Positions 34,841 through 46,819 are shown, counted from the first letter of the stretch. The stretch is DNA of 64,000 nt from Codonopsis lanceolata (GCA_013146195.2 CM028378.1:10035350-10099349); one strand, 5' to 3'. Numbers and translations: made by a program. Notes: generated by a model not told the origin, from the sequence alone.

Positions 34841-35760
34841 TTCAATTTTAAAAATTCAACACAATTATTTCAATGCTTGGAAATAGATCAAACACCCAGG
34901 AAAAAAATTTCAATAAAGATGGGGAGAATAAAATAAATCTTACAATATCGAATGAATCGAGTCTTGAAGAAGGGTTTGAATGGAAACAACACGGGATATT
35001 AAATCGTTTGATTTGTGCAATGTGCTGAGCAATTATGTCGAGCTAATCACAGAGCGGGATTTATTCTTGATTTCACAATTGCGATTGTAGAATCTCTTTT
35101 CTCCCTTATATTTATTGTCTTTCGCTCATATGGGGCATTTTAGGATGAAAATTATAAAAGTATCATTTTTTGGTTTAAAAATTTGGGTAGTAAACAAATT
35201 AATTTGACTTACAGTTTATCCTTGCCTAGTGGTTTCATTTTTAACTAGTAGTTGCCTAATTGCTAATTCTACTACGTTGTTGCAACCTTCAATCCAATTG
35301 CATTTCTCAATAAATTTTTTGATTGGGTTGTTGTTGATACGTATTGGATTGTTGTTGATACGGATATTAACGAGCTAACTACATTCAATTGGACTATTTG
35401 ACAAATCTGGTCACTGAGGTGGTAGAAAAGAACAAGAGGAGCCATTGTCTACCAAAAATCCATACGCTTCTTTTTCTATATATATCCCCGATTTAGTGGT
35501 TTTGACAGACATCTACTAACTCTTTCTCTCTCTCTCACGGTGAATCAACAGCAATAATGAATTAAAGTTTTCGGGCTACGGTTTGGTGAATTGAACACAT
35601 ATGTTGGTCTTCGTAGGCCAGACAGCCTTGACCAAGATCAATTTGAAAGGGACTCCTCTTATTTTTTGGTCGGAATAGTCAGGGGCTTAAGCTCACTTAT
35701 CTCATTCCTTCGATGAGTAGGGGACCACATATGAGCACATGCCTAAGGGCGTGCACCTAC
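34841..35760 (+). repeat. Direct repeat, left copy (about 0.92 kb)
   Basis: Aligns along its length with 38526-39461. Landmarks shared: AACACAATTATTTCAATGCT, AGATCAAACACCCA, GAATCGAGTCTTGAAGAAGG, GTTTTGACAGACATC, CATATGTTGGTCTTCGTAGG, ACAGCCTTGACCAAGATCAA, and CTCATTCCTTCGATG. Identity looks to be roughly 90 percent by eye. At 35760 this copy runs straight into Helitron Rep coding sequence, whereas the right copy continues into unrelated DNA. Confidence 0.88.
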
Positions 35761-38379
35761 GACAACGGACGCAATGTAAATATTAAGGGAATAAATCTTG
35801 ACAACAGATGTGTTGTTTCTCACAATCGTGAGATTTTGATGGAATATGGCGCTCACATCAATGTTGAATGATGTAATCAATCTCAATCAATTAAATATAT
35901 TTTCAAGTATGTGAACAAAGGTCATGATAGGGTCAAGTTTTTATCAAAACGTTGGTGACGAAGCAAGCGAAGATACAATTGATGAGATAAAAAATTACTT
36001 AGATTGTAGATGTACATCACCTTGTGAAGCTGCTTGGAGATTGTTGGGTTATAGGGATCCTTTAGTTGAGCGATTGTCTTTCCATCTCCCTAATGAGCAA
36101 AGTGTAATATTTTCGGATAATGATCAAATTGATGAAGTTCTTAATTGTCCAACCGTCAGAAAACTACGTTTACAACATGGATTGATGCAAACAAGAAGTA
36201 TGAATTTTCCAAAAAAATTGTTTGGCATTCTAGCAAAAGGGAGTGGCATCCAAGACAAAAAGGTTCATCTATAGGCCATATTTTGTATGTTGCGCCCGAA
36301 TAAGGTGAATTGTATTACTTGAGAACTTTGTTAAATTTAGTGTGGGGACCAATTTGCTTTGAGGACATTAGATTTGTAGAAGGTGTTCAATATAATTCTT
36401 TCGGGGACGCTTGCTATGCGTTGGGCCTACTGGATGATGACAAGGAGCATGTAGACAGGATTATTGAAGCTAGCCACTAAGGCTCCGCACATTCTTTGAG
36501 GAGTCTTTTTGCGACATTGTTGATGTCATGATCTTTGTCGCAACCTGAGTTTGAATGAGAGTCATGTTTGCAGTATTTGTCAGATGACATCATTTACAAA
36601 CCCAGACATATATTAGGGCACGAAGATATGCCATTTTGTCATTATCATTATTTTAATCATCATTCTTTGCATTTTTTAATTTTGCAACGATCTTGATCAC
36701 TAATTGATATGTGTCTTTGTTCTTCACTTATTATGATTACAATTGAATGAGGACAAAATTCAAATTTTGACTCTACTAGAGATTGAAAAAATATTGCGAA
36801 GCAGAGGTAAAAGTCTGCATGATTTCCCTGAGATGCCATATCCGAATGATTTTGATGTCTCAATCTTTGAGAATTGGCTCATATGTGGTAAGTTGTTGTA
36901 TGATAGAATTTATTTGGCTAAAGAGCACCAGAGGTTGTTATAATTGTGTACAGACGAGCAATGGAATGTCTATAGTACAATTATGCATGTTGTTGAAACT
37001 GATAATGGAGGTTTTTATTTCCTTTATGATTACAGTGGAACAGGAAAAACATTTATGTGGAAGACGTTCTCGGCTGCTTTGAGATCAAAGGGTGAAATAG
37101 TGTTGAACGTAGCATCAAGTGGTATAGAGTCTATTTTGTTACCCAATGGTCGAACATGTCATTCAAGATTTGTTATTCCTTTAAATTTGAATGAAAACTC
37201 AACGTGCAATATAAAACAAGGGAGTGCACTTGCAGAGCTAATTGTGATAATAAAGCTTATAATTTGGGATGAGGCATCTATGGTGCACATGTATTGTTTT
37301 GAAGCACTTGACACAACTTTGAGGGATATCATGAAGTTAAAAAATGTAGATAGCTTCAATCAACCATTCGAAGGTAAAACTATTGTTTTCAGGTGGAGAT
37401 TTTCGTCATATCTTGCCAGTTATACCGAAAGGTAGTAGGCAAGATATTGTTGTGGCAACAATCAACTCTTTATATTTATGGTCTCATTGTAAGGTTTTAA
37501 GACTTACGAAAAATATGAGACTACAAACTCTTGGCAATGACAAAAGCGGTCTTGAGTTGAAGGCATCTTCTGAGTGGATTTTGAGTATTGGAGATGGAAC
37601 ATATGGAGGTGACAATGATGGTGTTGCAACAATAAAAGTTCTGGATGATCTTTTGGCGAATGCATCATATAATAATTTGATCCAGTCAATAGTTGAAAGT
37701 ACATATCCGTCATTTTTAGATTCTTTTGATGACGTGTTATATTTACAAGAAAGAGCTATACTGACCCCGACACTTGATCCAATCTATATGCTTGGAAAGA
37801 ATCACTCAGAAGGAAAAACTTATTTAAGTTCACATTCTATAAAAAAAAAAACCCCCAAGTTTGTTCGAAGACATTCATTCTACAGAGTTTTTGAATACTA
37901 TAAAAGTTTAGGTTTTCCTAGCCATGAACTAACACTTAAGGTTGGTGTTCCGGTTATGCTGTTGAGAAACAATGACCATGCTGCAAGGTTGTGCAATGGA
38001 CACAAGACTAATTATTACAAAGCTTGGGCATCGCGTTGTTGAAACTAAAATTTTGAATGGAAGCAATGTTGGATAAAAAGTTTTTATCCCAAGAATGTCA
38101 TTGACTCCATCAGATGTGAGGTTGCCTTTCAAGTTTCATAGAAGACAATTTCCATTGATAGTATCATATGCAATGACAATTAACAAGAGTCAAGGTCAAT
38201 CACTATCTCATGTTGGACTCTTCTTGAAGAAGTCAGTGTTCAGTCATGGACAGCTGTATGTAACGGTTTCAAGAGTAACAAATCGTTCAGGTCTAAAGAT
38301 ATTCATATGACATGAATATGATAAGTCAACAAATAAAACAACAAATATTGTGTATAAGGAAAATTTTCAAAATTTATAA
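35761..38379 (+). pseudogene. Helitron RepHel fragment: Rep C-terminal part and PIF1-like helicase, decayed
   Basis: Reading frames on the plus strand resemble Helitron Rep/helicase. 35765-36270 carries the end of the Helitron-like N domain (SIKYIFKYVNKG) and the EIKNYLDCR...ERLSFHLPNEQ block. 36320-36480 has YLRTLLN and ACYALGLLDDDKE. The PIF1 helicase follows at 36740-38310 with a Walker A-like SGTGKTF, Walker B-like IIWDEAS, LRLTKNMRL, and the C-terminal TINKSQGQSLSHVG motif. Broken by several stops and frameshifts, including one extra base near 37390 relative to the inverted copy at 60-62 kb. The N-terminal half with the HUH nuclease is missing. Confidence 0.85.
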
Positions 38380-38525
38380 TGATTAATCTTATTGTTATAT
38401 ATTTTTATTTAAGCAGTGCCCCTAATTTATTCTTTTAATTTTGTTTTTGCCTTTTATTTTGCTTATGTCTAGTTTAATTGAAAAATGTATATGTCACGCG
38501 TTTAACGCACGGGTGCAAACACTAG
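35761..38525 (+). mobile_element. 5'-truncated Helitron with intact 3' terminus
   Basis: The 3' end is GCGTTTAACGCACGGGTG followed by CAAACACTAG at 38525 and then T. A GC-richer self-complementary element (GCGTT/AACGC) shortly before a terminal CTAG, with insertion before T, is the Helitron signature. No 5' TC terminus is found; the left boundary at 35760 is a junction with the direct repeat. Confidence 0.82.
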
Positions 38526-39461
38526 TTCAATTTAAAAAATTCAACACAATTATTTCAATGCTTGGAAATAGATCAAACACCCAAGAAAAAAACTCAATAA
38601 AAATGGGGAGAATAAAAGAAGTGTTACAATGTTGAGGGAATCGAGTCTTGAAGAAGGGTTTGAATGGAAACAACACAGGTTATTAAATCGTTTGATTTGT
38701 GTAATGTGCCGAGTAATTATCTTGAGCCTATAACAAAACGGGATTTATGTTTGATTTCACGATTGCGATTGTAGAATCTCTTTTCTCCCGTATATTTATC
38801 GTCTTTCGCTCATATGGAGCATTTTAGGATAAAAATTATAAAAGTATCATCTTTTGGCTTAAAAATTGGGGAGTAAACATGTTAAATTTTTTAAAAGTAT
38901 ATCGGCCTACAATTTATCCTTGCCTAGTGGTTTCCTTTTTAACTAGTAGTTGTCTAATTGCTAATTCTACTTCGTTGTTGCAACCTTCAATCCAATTGCA
39001 TTTCTTAATATTTTTTTGATTGGGTTGTTGTTGATACGGATTAGATTGTTGTTGATAGGGATATATAACGAGCAAACTACATTCAATTGGACTATTTGAC
39101 AAATCCGGTCACTGAGGTAGTAGAGAAAAAACAAGAGGAGCCACCGTCTACCAAAAATCCATACACTTTTCTTTCTATATCTTTCCCTCGATTTAGTGGT
39201 TTTGACAGACATCCACTAACTCTATATCTCTCTTTCTAATGGTGAATCAACATCAATAATGAAGTAAAGTTTTTGGGTTACGGTTTGGTGAATTGAATAC
39301 ATATGTTGGTCTTCGTAGGCCCGACAGCCTTGACCAAGATCAATTTGTAAGGGACTCCTCCTATTTCTTGGTCAGAATAGTATGGGGCTTGAGCTCACTT
39401 ATCTCATTCCTTCGATGGGTAGGGGACCACTGATGAGCCCATGTTTAAGGGCATGCACTTA
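38526..39461 (+). repeat. Direct repeat, right copy (about 0.94 kb)
   Basis: Begins TTCAATTTAAAAAATTCAAC at the exact base after the Helitron CTAG, and matches 34841-35760 to about 39461. Small indels only. No ORF. Confidence 0.88.
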
Positions 39462-39721
39462 TGCTAAGAACCTGCACGTGGTCTTCCATGTGGCACCAAA
39501 AGATGAATGCCTCAAAGCTCGAGTGATAATGAGGATATCCAAACAAGATAGCATGGCAAGTTCCGCCAACACAAGGATGTCCAGGCAAACCATGAGTCAG
39601 ATCAGTAGAACACGTACGTCAAATAAGGCTGATCGTCAACCATTTCCCAATAGCTCCAGAATGTGGGACAGTGTCAATCGAATAGACTTGAGTAGGATAA
39701 CCATAGTGGGCAGTCATCTAA
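39462..39721. other. Sequence between direct repeat and Harbinger element
   Basis: GC-richer than its surroundings with no interpretable ORF; ends in the TAA target site at 39719-39721. It resumes after 42224, so 39462-39721 and 42228-42470 were contiguous before the insertion. Confidence 0.45.
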
Positions 39722-39915
39722 GGGCATCCACAATGTGGAGAACCCATTTAGGTTCCTAGGTGGGCTCCACAATGCCACCTAGGATTTTGAAGAACTAGAA
39801 CCAACATCCACAATGTTTGGTTCTTCAACTGGGTTCTTAAGGTAGACCCCATTTTACTTTTTAAATATAAATCATTTATAATTATATTTTTCAAAAGAAG
39901 TACATTTTTTATGGT

Positions 39916-40075
39916 TTTAATTAATATATTGCATAATTTAATTATACTTTAATTAATATATTGCATAATTTAATTATACTTTAATTAATATATTGCATAA
40001 TTTAATTATACTTTAATTAATATATTCCACAATTTAATTATACTTTAATTAATATATTGCATAATTTAATTATAC
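39916..40075 (+). repeat. 32-bp tandem repeat, five units
   Basis: Five units of TTTAATTAATATATTGCATA plus AATTTAATTATAC. All are perfect except for a TTGCAT-to-TTCCAC change in unit four. It lies inside the Harbinger-like element. Confidence 0.93.
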
Positions 40076-40272
40076 TTTTAATTTAATAAGTACTTCGTAC
40101 AAATAATAAATACTTTGTTTCAAACAAACACTTCTTATAATACAAAATAAGAAATAGTATATAAAACTAACATAGATAATTCGTATAATACATAAAATTT
40201 AAATAATACAAACACAAAAATAGTACATCAAACTAACATAGATTTGAACTAAAAATAAAGCCCTAATTGGCT

Positions 40273-41330
40273 TCACTTGTTTTTAATCGCATCACTCATA
40301 TGTTTATGCATTTCACATGCTTCTCGAGTCATTTCACTTAAATCTCGTGATAAAAATTTGAAATCATCCAAGTATGATTCATGTTGCATTTTTTGTACTT
40401 TGGTTGTGTCTGTGAGTTTCTTAGCATCTGCAAAAGCTTTCAGAGCATCTGCAGAAGCTTTCTTAGCTTCTGCTTCAATTTTTCTTACTTGCGTGTATTC
40501 TTCCAACTTTTCTGCAATTCCACTATCTTTTGCCACATTTTCATCGGATGTTGCAGCCTTGCCATTTCATTTTCTCTTCGTAACTTTTTGTCCAATTGGA
40601 CGACTGCACTTGTTAGTTTCTTTTACATCCACACTCGTAGGGGTGTGTCCCTCTTGATCGGATGTCTTGGCCCTCTTTGCAGTGTGAAGGATGTCTGATT
40701 GATTTTTAAAATAGGGAGTATCCTTCATGATCCTTCAGACATGTTCAAATACAAATGGCTTTTCTGTTTTCGCTTAAGAATTACTCAATAAGTCTTCCAT
40801 GCTCCAATCACTATGATGTTCGCTCTCCAATGCGTTATAAATCGCATTAAACCAATTCACGCTCGGTATAATCCTATTGTACCAATGTGGTTTTAACTGC
40901 TTTACATCTCTTGTCACAATTCCCTTGGTCGTAGATAATTCGTTGTAATAGTCAGTGATACGCGCCCATAATTGATTCCTTTTTTTGGTACCTACCAACC
41001 GTTGAATCATGACCTATAGTAAAAAAATGGCCTTGCTTTGAGGATGTCTTCCCTTCTATCCATTTTGGTCTGCTGCTCTTACCTTTTTTCGATTCTATTT
41101 CCAGATCAACCAAATTTTCTACATCAACTAGCGGTTGAGTCTCTTGGTCAAACGACGGAGTTGTCGGTTCTTTGTTAGATGCAGATGCATCTAAACTTGT
41201 CAGTCATGAGGTATTTGATGCCATGGGTGTTTGATAGAATCCATATGTAGGACCTTGCATTCTAAATTGCCTTCCCATTGTCTGGTAATATTCAGGTTGT
41301 GGCATGTAATTCACACCACAAGGAGACTGG
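40273..41330 (-). pseudogene. NAM-associated / Myb-like protein relic (Harbinger ORF1 type)
   Basis: Minus strand. A Gln/Asn/Pro-rich N-terminus (FQGSGNIPNYQNF, GVNYMPQPEYYQ) around 41380-41250 is followed by an acidic/Lys stretch, a Myb/trihelix-like part (LKPHWYNRIIPSVNWFNAIYN) at 40970-40850, and an Ala/Lys/Glu-rich coiled coil (RKIEAEAKKASADALKAF) ending in a stop at 40273. This is the usual order for NAM-associated proteins carried by plant Harbinger elements, where the Myb-like partner helps the transposase bind DNA and enter the nucleus. Several stops and frameshifts show it is dead. Confidence 0.65.
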
Positions 41331-42227
41331 AAATTTTGATAATTTGGAATATTTCCAGAACCTTGGAAATTTCCCAAATTTTGTTGATTATATGGATAAC
41401 CAACAAAAGAGGGAAAATTTGGTGGGACCTTGGGGGGGGGGGGGAAGAATTTGGAGAAAACTCAGCATTTGGAGGAATACGAGAGTTTTGGGAATTGCCT
41501 CCTCCATCGGCATTTGAAGGATCAAAGAACGGTCTGAAAATTATATGAGTTATCATCTATCTTGAAAAACAATATTTTGGCTAAACAAGAGAGAGATAGA
41601 TGTTGAAGAAAAGAGAGATGGATGTTGATGATATAAAATATGAGGATGTTTATAGATGCATTTATAGATATGCAATATTTAAAAATAAATAAATAATGGC
41701 TATAAAGAGTGGAAAAAAAACAAAAATACTTTTTCAAAATTATAAAAAAACACAAAAAACTTTTTCAGAAAAAGTAAAAAGATAAAACAATTTCAGAAAA
41801 AGTAAAAAAACAAAAAAACTTTTTTTGAGAAAAAGTAAAAAATAAGACTTTTTCAAAATTATAAAAAAACTTTTCAAAAAAGTATAAAAAACAAAGAATA
41901 GAAAGGAAAAGATAGAAAATAAAAATGAGAGAGGGAGAGTGGGGAGTTGACGTGAGGAAAGGGGGAAGGGGGACAAGGTTGTTGGGGCTGGCAGGGGGTG
42001 GGGGCAGATCTTCACGCAATTTTTAAGTGCGTGTACAACATGCGTTGTTTCCCTTGGCTCGTGGCTCTCATGCGAGATTTGTGAAGTGGGCTTGAAAGAT
42101 TTTTTTTTGGCCAAGAACCGGTTCTCAAATGGGGTGATTTGGGAACCCAAATGAAGAACTCCCACAATGTGGACAACCCATTTTTTGAGTTGGGAACCCA
42201 TTGGAGAACCCACATTGTGGATCCTAA

Positions 42228-42754
42228 CAAGTGTTAGACCGCAAGGGAACCATATAACCTCCTAACATAATATCATTTATAGCCACCCGGCCTTGATCCA
42301 TGCAAAGGTACAAACTCTTTGAACTAGCTAAAATTCTATTAGACTTGTTACATGGGTTGAGCTCTTGCTGTCACCTCATAATGGTTTTACAAAGCAAGCC
42401 TTTGCACTCACTGTAATGTGATTTCCTTCTTGCTTATCAGATTCAGAGCCTAGAAATCCATTAATCAATATTCCAACAAGCGACAAGATCCAAGATTCTT
42501 AGCTTGATCAGATATGTAAATATTGAATTTAGATTGTCGTTTCAAAACCTTTGTTCTTCCGATATGCATGTATATATATGTATACACATATATATTTTCA
42601 CATAAATTATCTCCACTATGTGTATGCGTGTGGAAAAAAAATGGGCCAGGGAGGGTAATCACTATAACGAGGACTCTTTAACACTATAATTAATACGTTG
42701 TCGATTAAATTTAGGTAAAATCTTGTATAAAACAGTCCCCAAATAAGAAGAAAA
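42228..42754. other. Intergenic sequence
   Basis: Resumption of the sequence interrupted by the Harbinger-like element, then AT-rich DNA with a short TATATATGTATACACATATATA stretch near 42568-42594. No gene supported. Confidence 0.4.
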
Positions 42755-43400
42755 ATAGAGTTGAGTTTTGATTTGGGATGAACAACACATTTGCAAAAAA
42801 CGCGGATTACCCATCAAGAAAACAAGTCAAATAAAACAGGAAAACAGATAAATGGAGCAACCTAGATCATGATACCCAGATTCAATGAAAAAACACGCGG
42901 GTCAAAGGTTTAAAGAAATGAACTTTAGACAATGAGGACACGTGACACGCTGTGAGCGGACCTCCACATTAATGAAATTAAAAGTTTCATTAATTGCTTC
43001 GGTGCACCTATTGTTTTCAGGATGAGCCTCGGTCCCTATGCTCCTGCTCCCAGACTTTGCGATTTGGTCCTATGTCGGCCTCTGTTAATCTCAGTTAGCT
43101 CAATTTGCCTTGCAACACTCAACATGACTTGGCGAACTTGGATGACTTACACATTGAGGGTCTAAAAATGAAACATTTAAAGACGAAGGTGACACACTTA
43201 AGGAAAAAAGTAACACATTCAAGGCAAAAAATGACACTTTTATAAATAATTACGTGCATGTTGAGGGACCATAAATGACATACTTAAAAGCAAAAATGAC
43301 ACATTAAAAGGCAAAAGTGACACAACTTCATATATAACGACTTACACATTGAATGACTGAAAATAACTCATTTAAAGACAAAAACTACACAAAATTTGAA
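42755..43400. repeat. GTGACAC repeat family, copy C
   Basis: The GC-richer module (42780-43080), inverted relative to the right module of copy A, contains GATTACCCATCAAGAAAACA, GACACGTGACACGC, CACATTAATGAAATT and GGTGCACCTATTG. It is followed by units of AAAATGACAC, AAAGGCAAAAGTGACACA and ATATATAACGACTTACACAT (43150-43400). The last words match 6660-6790 in copy A closely. Non-coding. Confidence 0.55.
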
Positions 43401-43640
43401 TCATGATATATCTATTTTGAATCACGATGCATCAATTTTGAATCGCGATAAGACGAATTTCAAATGCCAAGCATCAATTTTAAATTGTGATGCATCGCAA
43501 TGTAATGGAAATGATAGTGATACCTCTATTTTGAACTGTGATGCATCAACTTTGGATCACGATGTAACAAATTTCAGCACGATGCATCGATTTAAAATAG
43601 TGATGCATCACAATGAAATGGAAACAACATTTACAAATTT
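43395..43640 (+). repeat. 21-bp-period GATGCATC tandem repeat
   Basis: Degenerate units of TTTTGAATCACGATGCATCAA. In one frame they read as a seven-residue repeat of the type HDASILN, giving a spurious ORF at 43396-43656. Same repeat type as 34365-34560. Confidence 0.65.
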
Positions 43641-44060
43641 TAATGATGATGAATGATTTGGAATCAGTAATCACACGCATGTTCGATTCATTAATGACTT
43701 GGTTGGCATTTTTGGCACAAAAGTCAAAAAGTATTGAAGAGTATATAATAGTTGGAAAAGTTCCAAAAAGAACCTGCCCGAATTTCACTCTCATAATTTG
43801 TTGAAATCACTTTAATTAAGCTCACTTGAATTGAACATTAACCCAATTCCTCACAATTGGGCTGTGAGCTAACACTGCCCATAAGCTAGTGCTCGATCGG
43901 CGAAACTGTCTTTGCCCTCACCTTTTTGGGCTTACATTCCGGATGTCATAGAGGTAAAGTTAGAAACAATAGTAGCATTATTCTATTTTGAGCTATGATA
44001 TTATGATCTAGAATTTGCATTATTATTACAAGTTTTAGTGTTAGTACTGTTAGATGTTAG
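43641..44060. other. Intergenic sequence
   Basis: No ORF or repeat recognised; a GC-richer stretch at 43840-43950 has no identifiable coding content. Confidence 0.4.
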
Positions 44061-44360
44061 AGCTTGTTTGGTAGTCAGATAAGGATAAACAGTATTATTA
44101 ATCTCAGTATTATTAGTGCCCTCGCTATTAATCATCACTTGTATATTGGAGGTAGTTTTAAGATTAAAAATGTTAATCACAATTTTTTTTAGTAAGGTCG
44201 CTAATAATACCACCCTCCCCTTGGTATTAATAGTAAGGGGATAATTACTTTATCCGGATACCTTGTGCTATTAGTCCCGACCACCTATTGCGTACCAAAC
44301 ATCAGACAACTCGACTTATTAATCCTATCTGACCTTAATAATAGCTATCAAACGACACCT
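44061..44360. mobile_element. MITE-like element with GTTTGGTAG-type termini
   Basis: The left end AGCTTGTTTGGTAGTCAGATAAGG is mirrored by the right end CTATCTGACCTTAATAATAGCTATCAAACGACACC, read inverted. The interior contains further complementary pairs (AGTATTATTAATC/AATAATACC). About 300 bases, non-coding; probably hAT- or Harbinger-derived. Confidence 0.5.
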
Positions 44361-44969
44361 TAGGTTGAATCTAATCACATTTTTACAACCTTAGATCAAA
44401 TAATTTTTTTAAGCAATCACATGGATATTACAAATCATCAGAAACTTGATCATCCAACGACTCTAACAATAAAGCTCGTAATATAAATTGAATTATGTTT
44501 AAGCTCTGTCTCGTAATATAAATTAAATTATGTTTTTAATTTCATTTGGAAAGCAATACTTTGGCCTGTTTGGATAACTAATTCATTTAGGTCTCGATTA
44601 TTACACGAAAACGAAGTTAATTACGTGAAATCGATTACTAATAATGAGATTCCATAGAAATAGATAAGAAGATGATTATTAATAAGTGTTTGATAGTATA
44701 AGGAATGCGATTACGAATATTGCTTTAATTTCTATTATATTGGTTGGTAAGAAACAAAACAACTTGGAATAAAATAACAAAATCAAAGCAATTGACAACA
44801 TTATCACAAAGTGTACAAGTAATGTTAACCACTTTCATGATAAAAATTAGACATTAACATTATTACTGTTTCACAAAATTCACAAAATAACGAGTAGATC
44901 ATATTTTTTTCAATTTTGATGAAAACTTTTAAATTATCTAACATCAATAAAGCAATTATTTATTTTACT
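44361..44969. other. AT-rich intergenic sequence
   Basis: GCCTGTTTGGATAACTAATTC at about 44567 may open another small element, but no partner end was found. No gene. Confidence 0.35.
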
Positions 44970-45185
44970 AAGGGTATGATTGAATACCTCAATTCCATAG
45001 TTTGAAATTTGAATATAGACTTTAAAAACCAATTCCATCTTTTGATAACACAATTAAAATTTGGAATTGGAATCGAGTTGAAATTCCAAATGCATCAATT
45101 CATAAAACTAAATTGTAAGAATTTAAGTTTTAAATTTTCGTTCATTTTTCCTCTATTACTTTACACAATAACAACTCACCTTCCC
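44970..45185 (+). repeat. Dispersed repeat related to 13895-14110
   Basis: Aligned in the same orientation with the first copy through GTATGATTGAATACCTCAATTC, TTTGAAATTTGAA, AAAATTTGGAATTGGAATCG, CCAAATGCATCAATTC and TTTACACAATAAC. Non-coding. Confidence 0.5.
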
Positions 45186-46226
45186 TTTACCACCACCAAC
45201 ACCACAACATCCGACCACCACCTCCAACCATTGCTGACAACACCACCTACCACCACCGACCGCCGCCAACTCTGACATCCACCGTCACCATTAAACACCA
45301 CCATTATGTGCTATTTATTTTTTAAATATAGTTTTATATTTTTAATTTTGTTGTTAGTTTTGAACATTTATCATTCATAGTTACTAACCACCACTAGGCA
45401 TGACTAGATACTTGACATATTATTGAAATCTTATTTTAACTACAATATAAAATTACAATTGAATTCCATTAATTATCAAAATTATAAAATTATTATGATT
45501 TTGAAAGCAAATTCCCCATTATTTAAATTATATTTATTAAATTCAAAATCAATGTATCCAAACAGACCGTAAGTTAATTTTTTGAAAATAACAAACAATT
45601 TATAATGAAACTAGTTTAAATAAAAATAACTTAAATATTTGAAACAATTCAAGAAAAATATGTGTTACTACTTCACTAAAATAATTAATATTTGATTGTT
45701 CCATGTAAAGCATATACATGACCTAATCACGGATATAATTGTCCTTTTTATAAAAACTCAAACTATTAGGAATCCAAATCTCACTTCCTCTATCAATATT
45801 GTGATTTCTTAAATTTTAGTAATCAACCAAAAAATTTCAATAATACCAATTTCAAATATCATTATGACAATACTTTTATCAATTATGCGAAATTAATTTT
45901 ATTTCGGTATACCCATCGAGGCCCGTGATTTGTCACCGCCACTGGTAATGTTTTGATGATTGAATCAGAGACACAGAGAAAGAAAGATATGGATAAAAAC
46001 CAACCGGAACATGACCATTATTTTCATGAAATCAGATAAATGGATGTGAAATTACTTTGACACGTGGAATTCATTCGCCGGATGGCCATCCCGGTTGTTT
46101 TATAAAACAAGTTTGTAGCGGTTGGCAGTGATTATCTATTAAATGTTCATTTAGGTCATTTTATACATTAAATGGTGTTGCATTTAGGGAATTTGGTGTT
46201 GCGTTTAGGGTTACTCATCAGATAAT
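45186..46226. other. AT-rich intergenic sequence
   Basis: A CCACCA-rich tract lies at 45188-45305 and produces a spurious Thr/Pro-rich ORF. No gene or RNA feature supported. Confidence 0.45.
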
Positions 46227-46355
46227 TAGAGGTGACAATTAATTAATAATGTGTATACCCAAAATTTTAAGTGGGTATAAATGGATATGCCCACTTGGGC
46301 ACATTAATTATGATAGGCTAAATGGGCGCCCACTTGGGCACCCATACTAAAACTC

Positions 46356-46810
46356 ATTCTCTTGCTCTTCTAATTTTGTTTTATTAATTACATACATAAT
46401 TATAAAATACTTATGATTAATAATGACGTTTAACATAATTAAAATATCTATATTGTGCACCCACCCTTCCAACCCCCCCCCCTCCAAGTGCCCCCCCCCC
46501 CTAAAATTAATTCTCTTACTCTTCTAATTTTGTTTTATCAATTACATACATAATTATAAAATACTTAAGATTAATAATGACGTTTAACATAATTAATATA
46601 TCTATACTGTACACCCATCCTTCCAACCCCCACGCCCTCCAAGTGCCCCCCTAAAACTCATTCTCTTGCTCTTCTAATTTTATTTTATCAATTATATACA
46701 TAATTATAAAATGCTTAAAATTAATAATGACGCTTAACATAATTAATATATCTATACTATATACACACCCTTCCAACCTCCACCCCCTCCAAGCGCCCCC
46801 AAATTGCAAA
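46356..46810 (+). repeat. Triplicated 150-154-bp unit inside hAT-like element 1
   Basis: Units begin at about 46356, 46510 and 46660 with ATTCTCTT(G/A)CTCTTCTAA. Each ends in a C-rich run (CCTTCCAACCCC...CCTCCAAGTGCCCCC) whose poly-C length varies. A single copy is present at 15046-15190, so the array expanded within this element. Confidence 0.88.
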
Positions 46811-46819
46811 GTAAAGCAT

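Larger units (their letters stand above)
39722..42224. mobile_element. PIF/Harbinger-like non-autonomous element with TAA target duplication
   Basis: The left end GGGCATCCACAATGTGGAGA and the inverted right end (GGATCCACAATGTGGGTTCT on the other strand) are terminal repeats that continue imperfectly for over 60 bases (AACCCATT, GGTTC, CCACAATG words on both sides). TAA flanks both ends (39719-39721 and 42225-42227), the target duplication of PIF/Harbinger. Length 2503. The only coding relic is a NAM-associated/Myb-like ORF on the minus strand; there is no DDE transposase, so it must have depended on another element. Confidence 0.85.

Noticed and set aside
34841..39461. Direct repeats as a pair of LTRs
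   Set aside because: They lack TG...CA ends, primer-binding site and polypurine tract, and the DNA between them is Helitron, not retrotransposon.
39916..40075. CRISPR-like array
   Set aside because: The 32-bp units are contiguous without unique spacers; simple tandem repeat in a plant transposon.
41740..42213. 157-residue minus-strand ORF
   Set aside because: Translation of the Harbinger terminal repeat followed by a low-complexity Phe/Leu run; not a gene.
43396..43656. ORF with seven-residue repeats (HDASILN type)
   Set aside because: The periodicity comes from the non-coding 21-bp GATGCATC array.
45009..45275. Thr/Pro-rich plus-strand ORF
   Set aside because: Produced by a CCACCA-rich tract after a dispersed repeat; no start context or family match.
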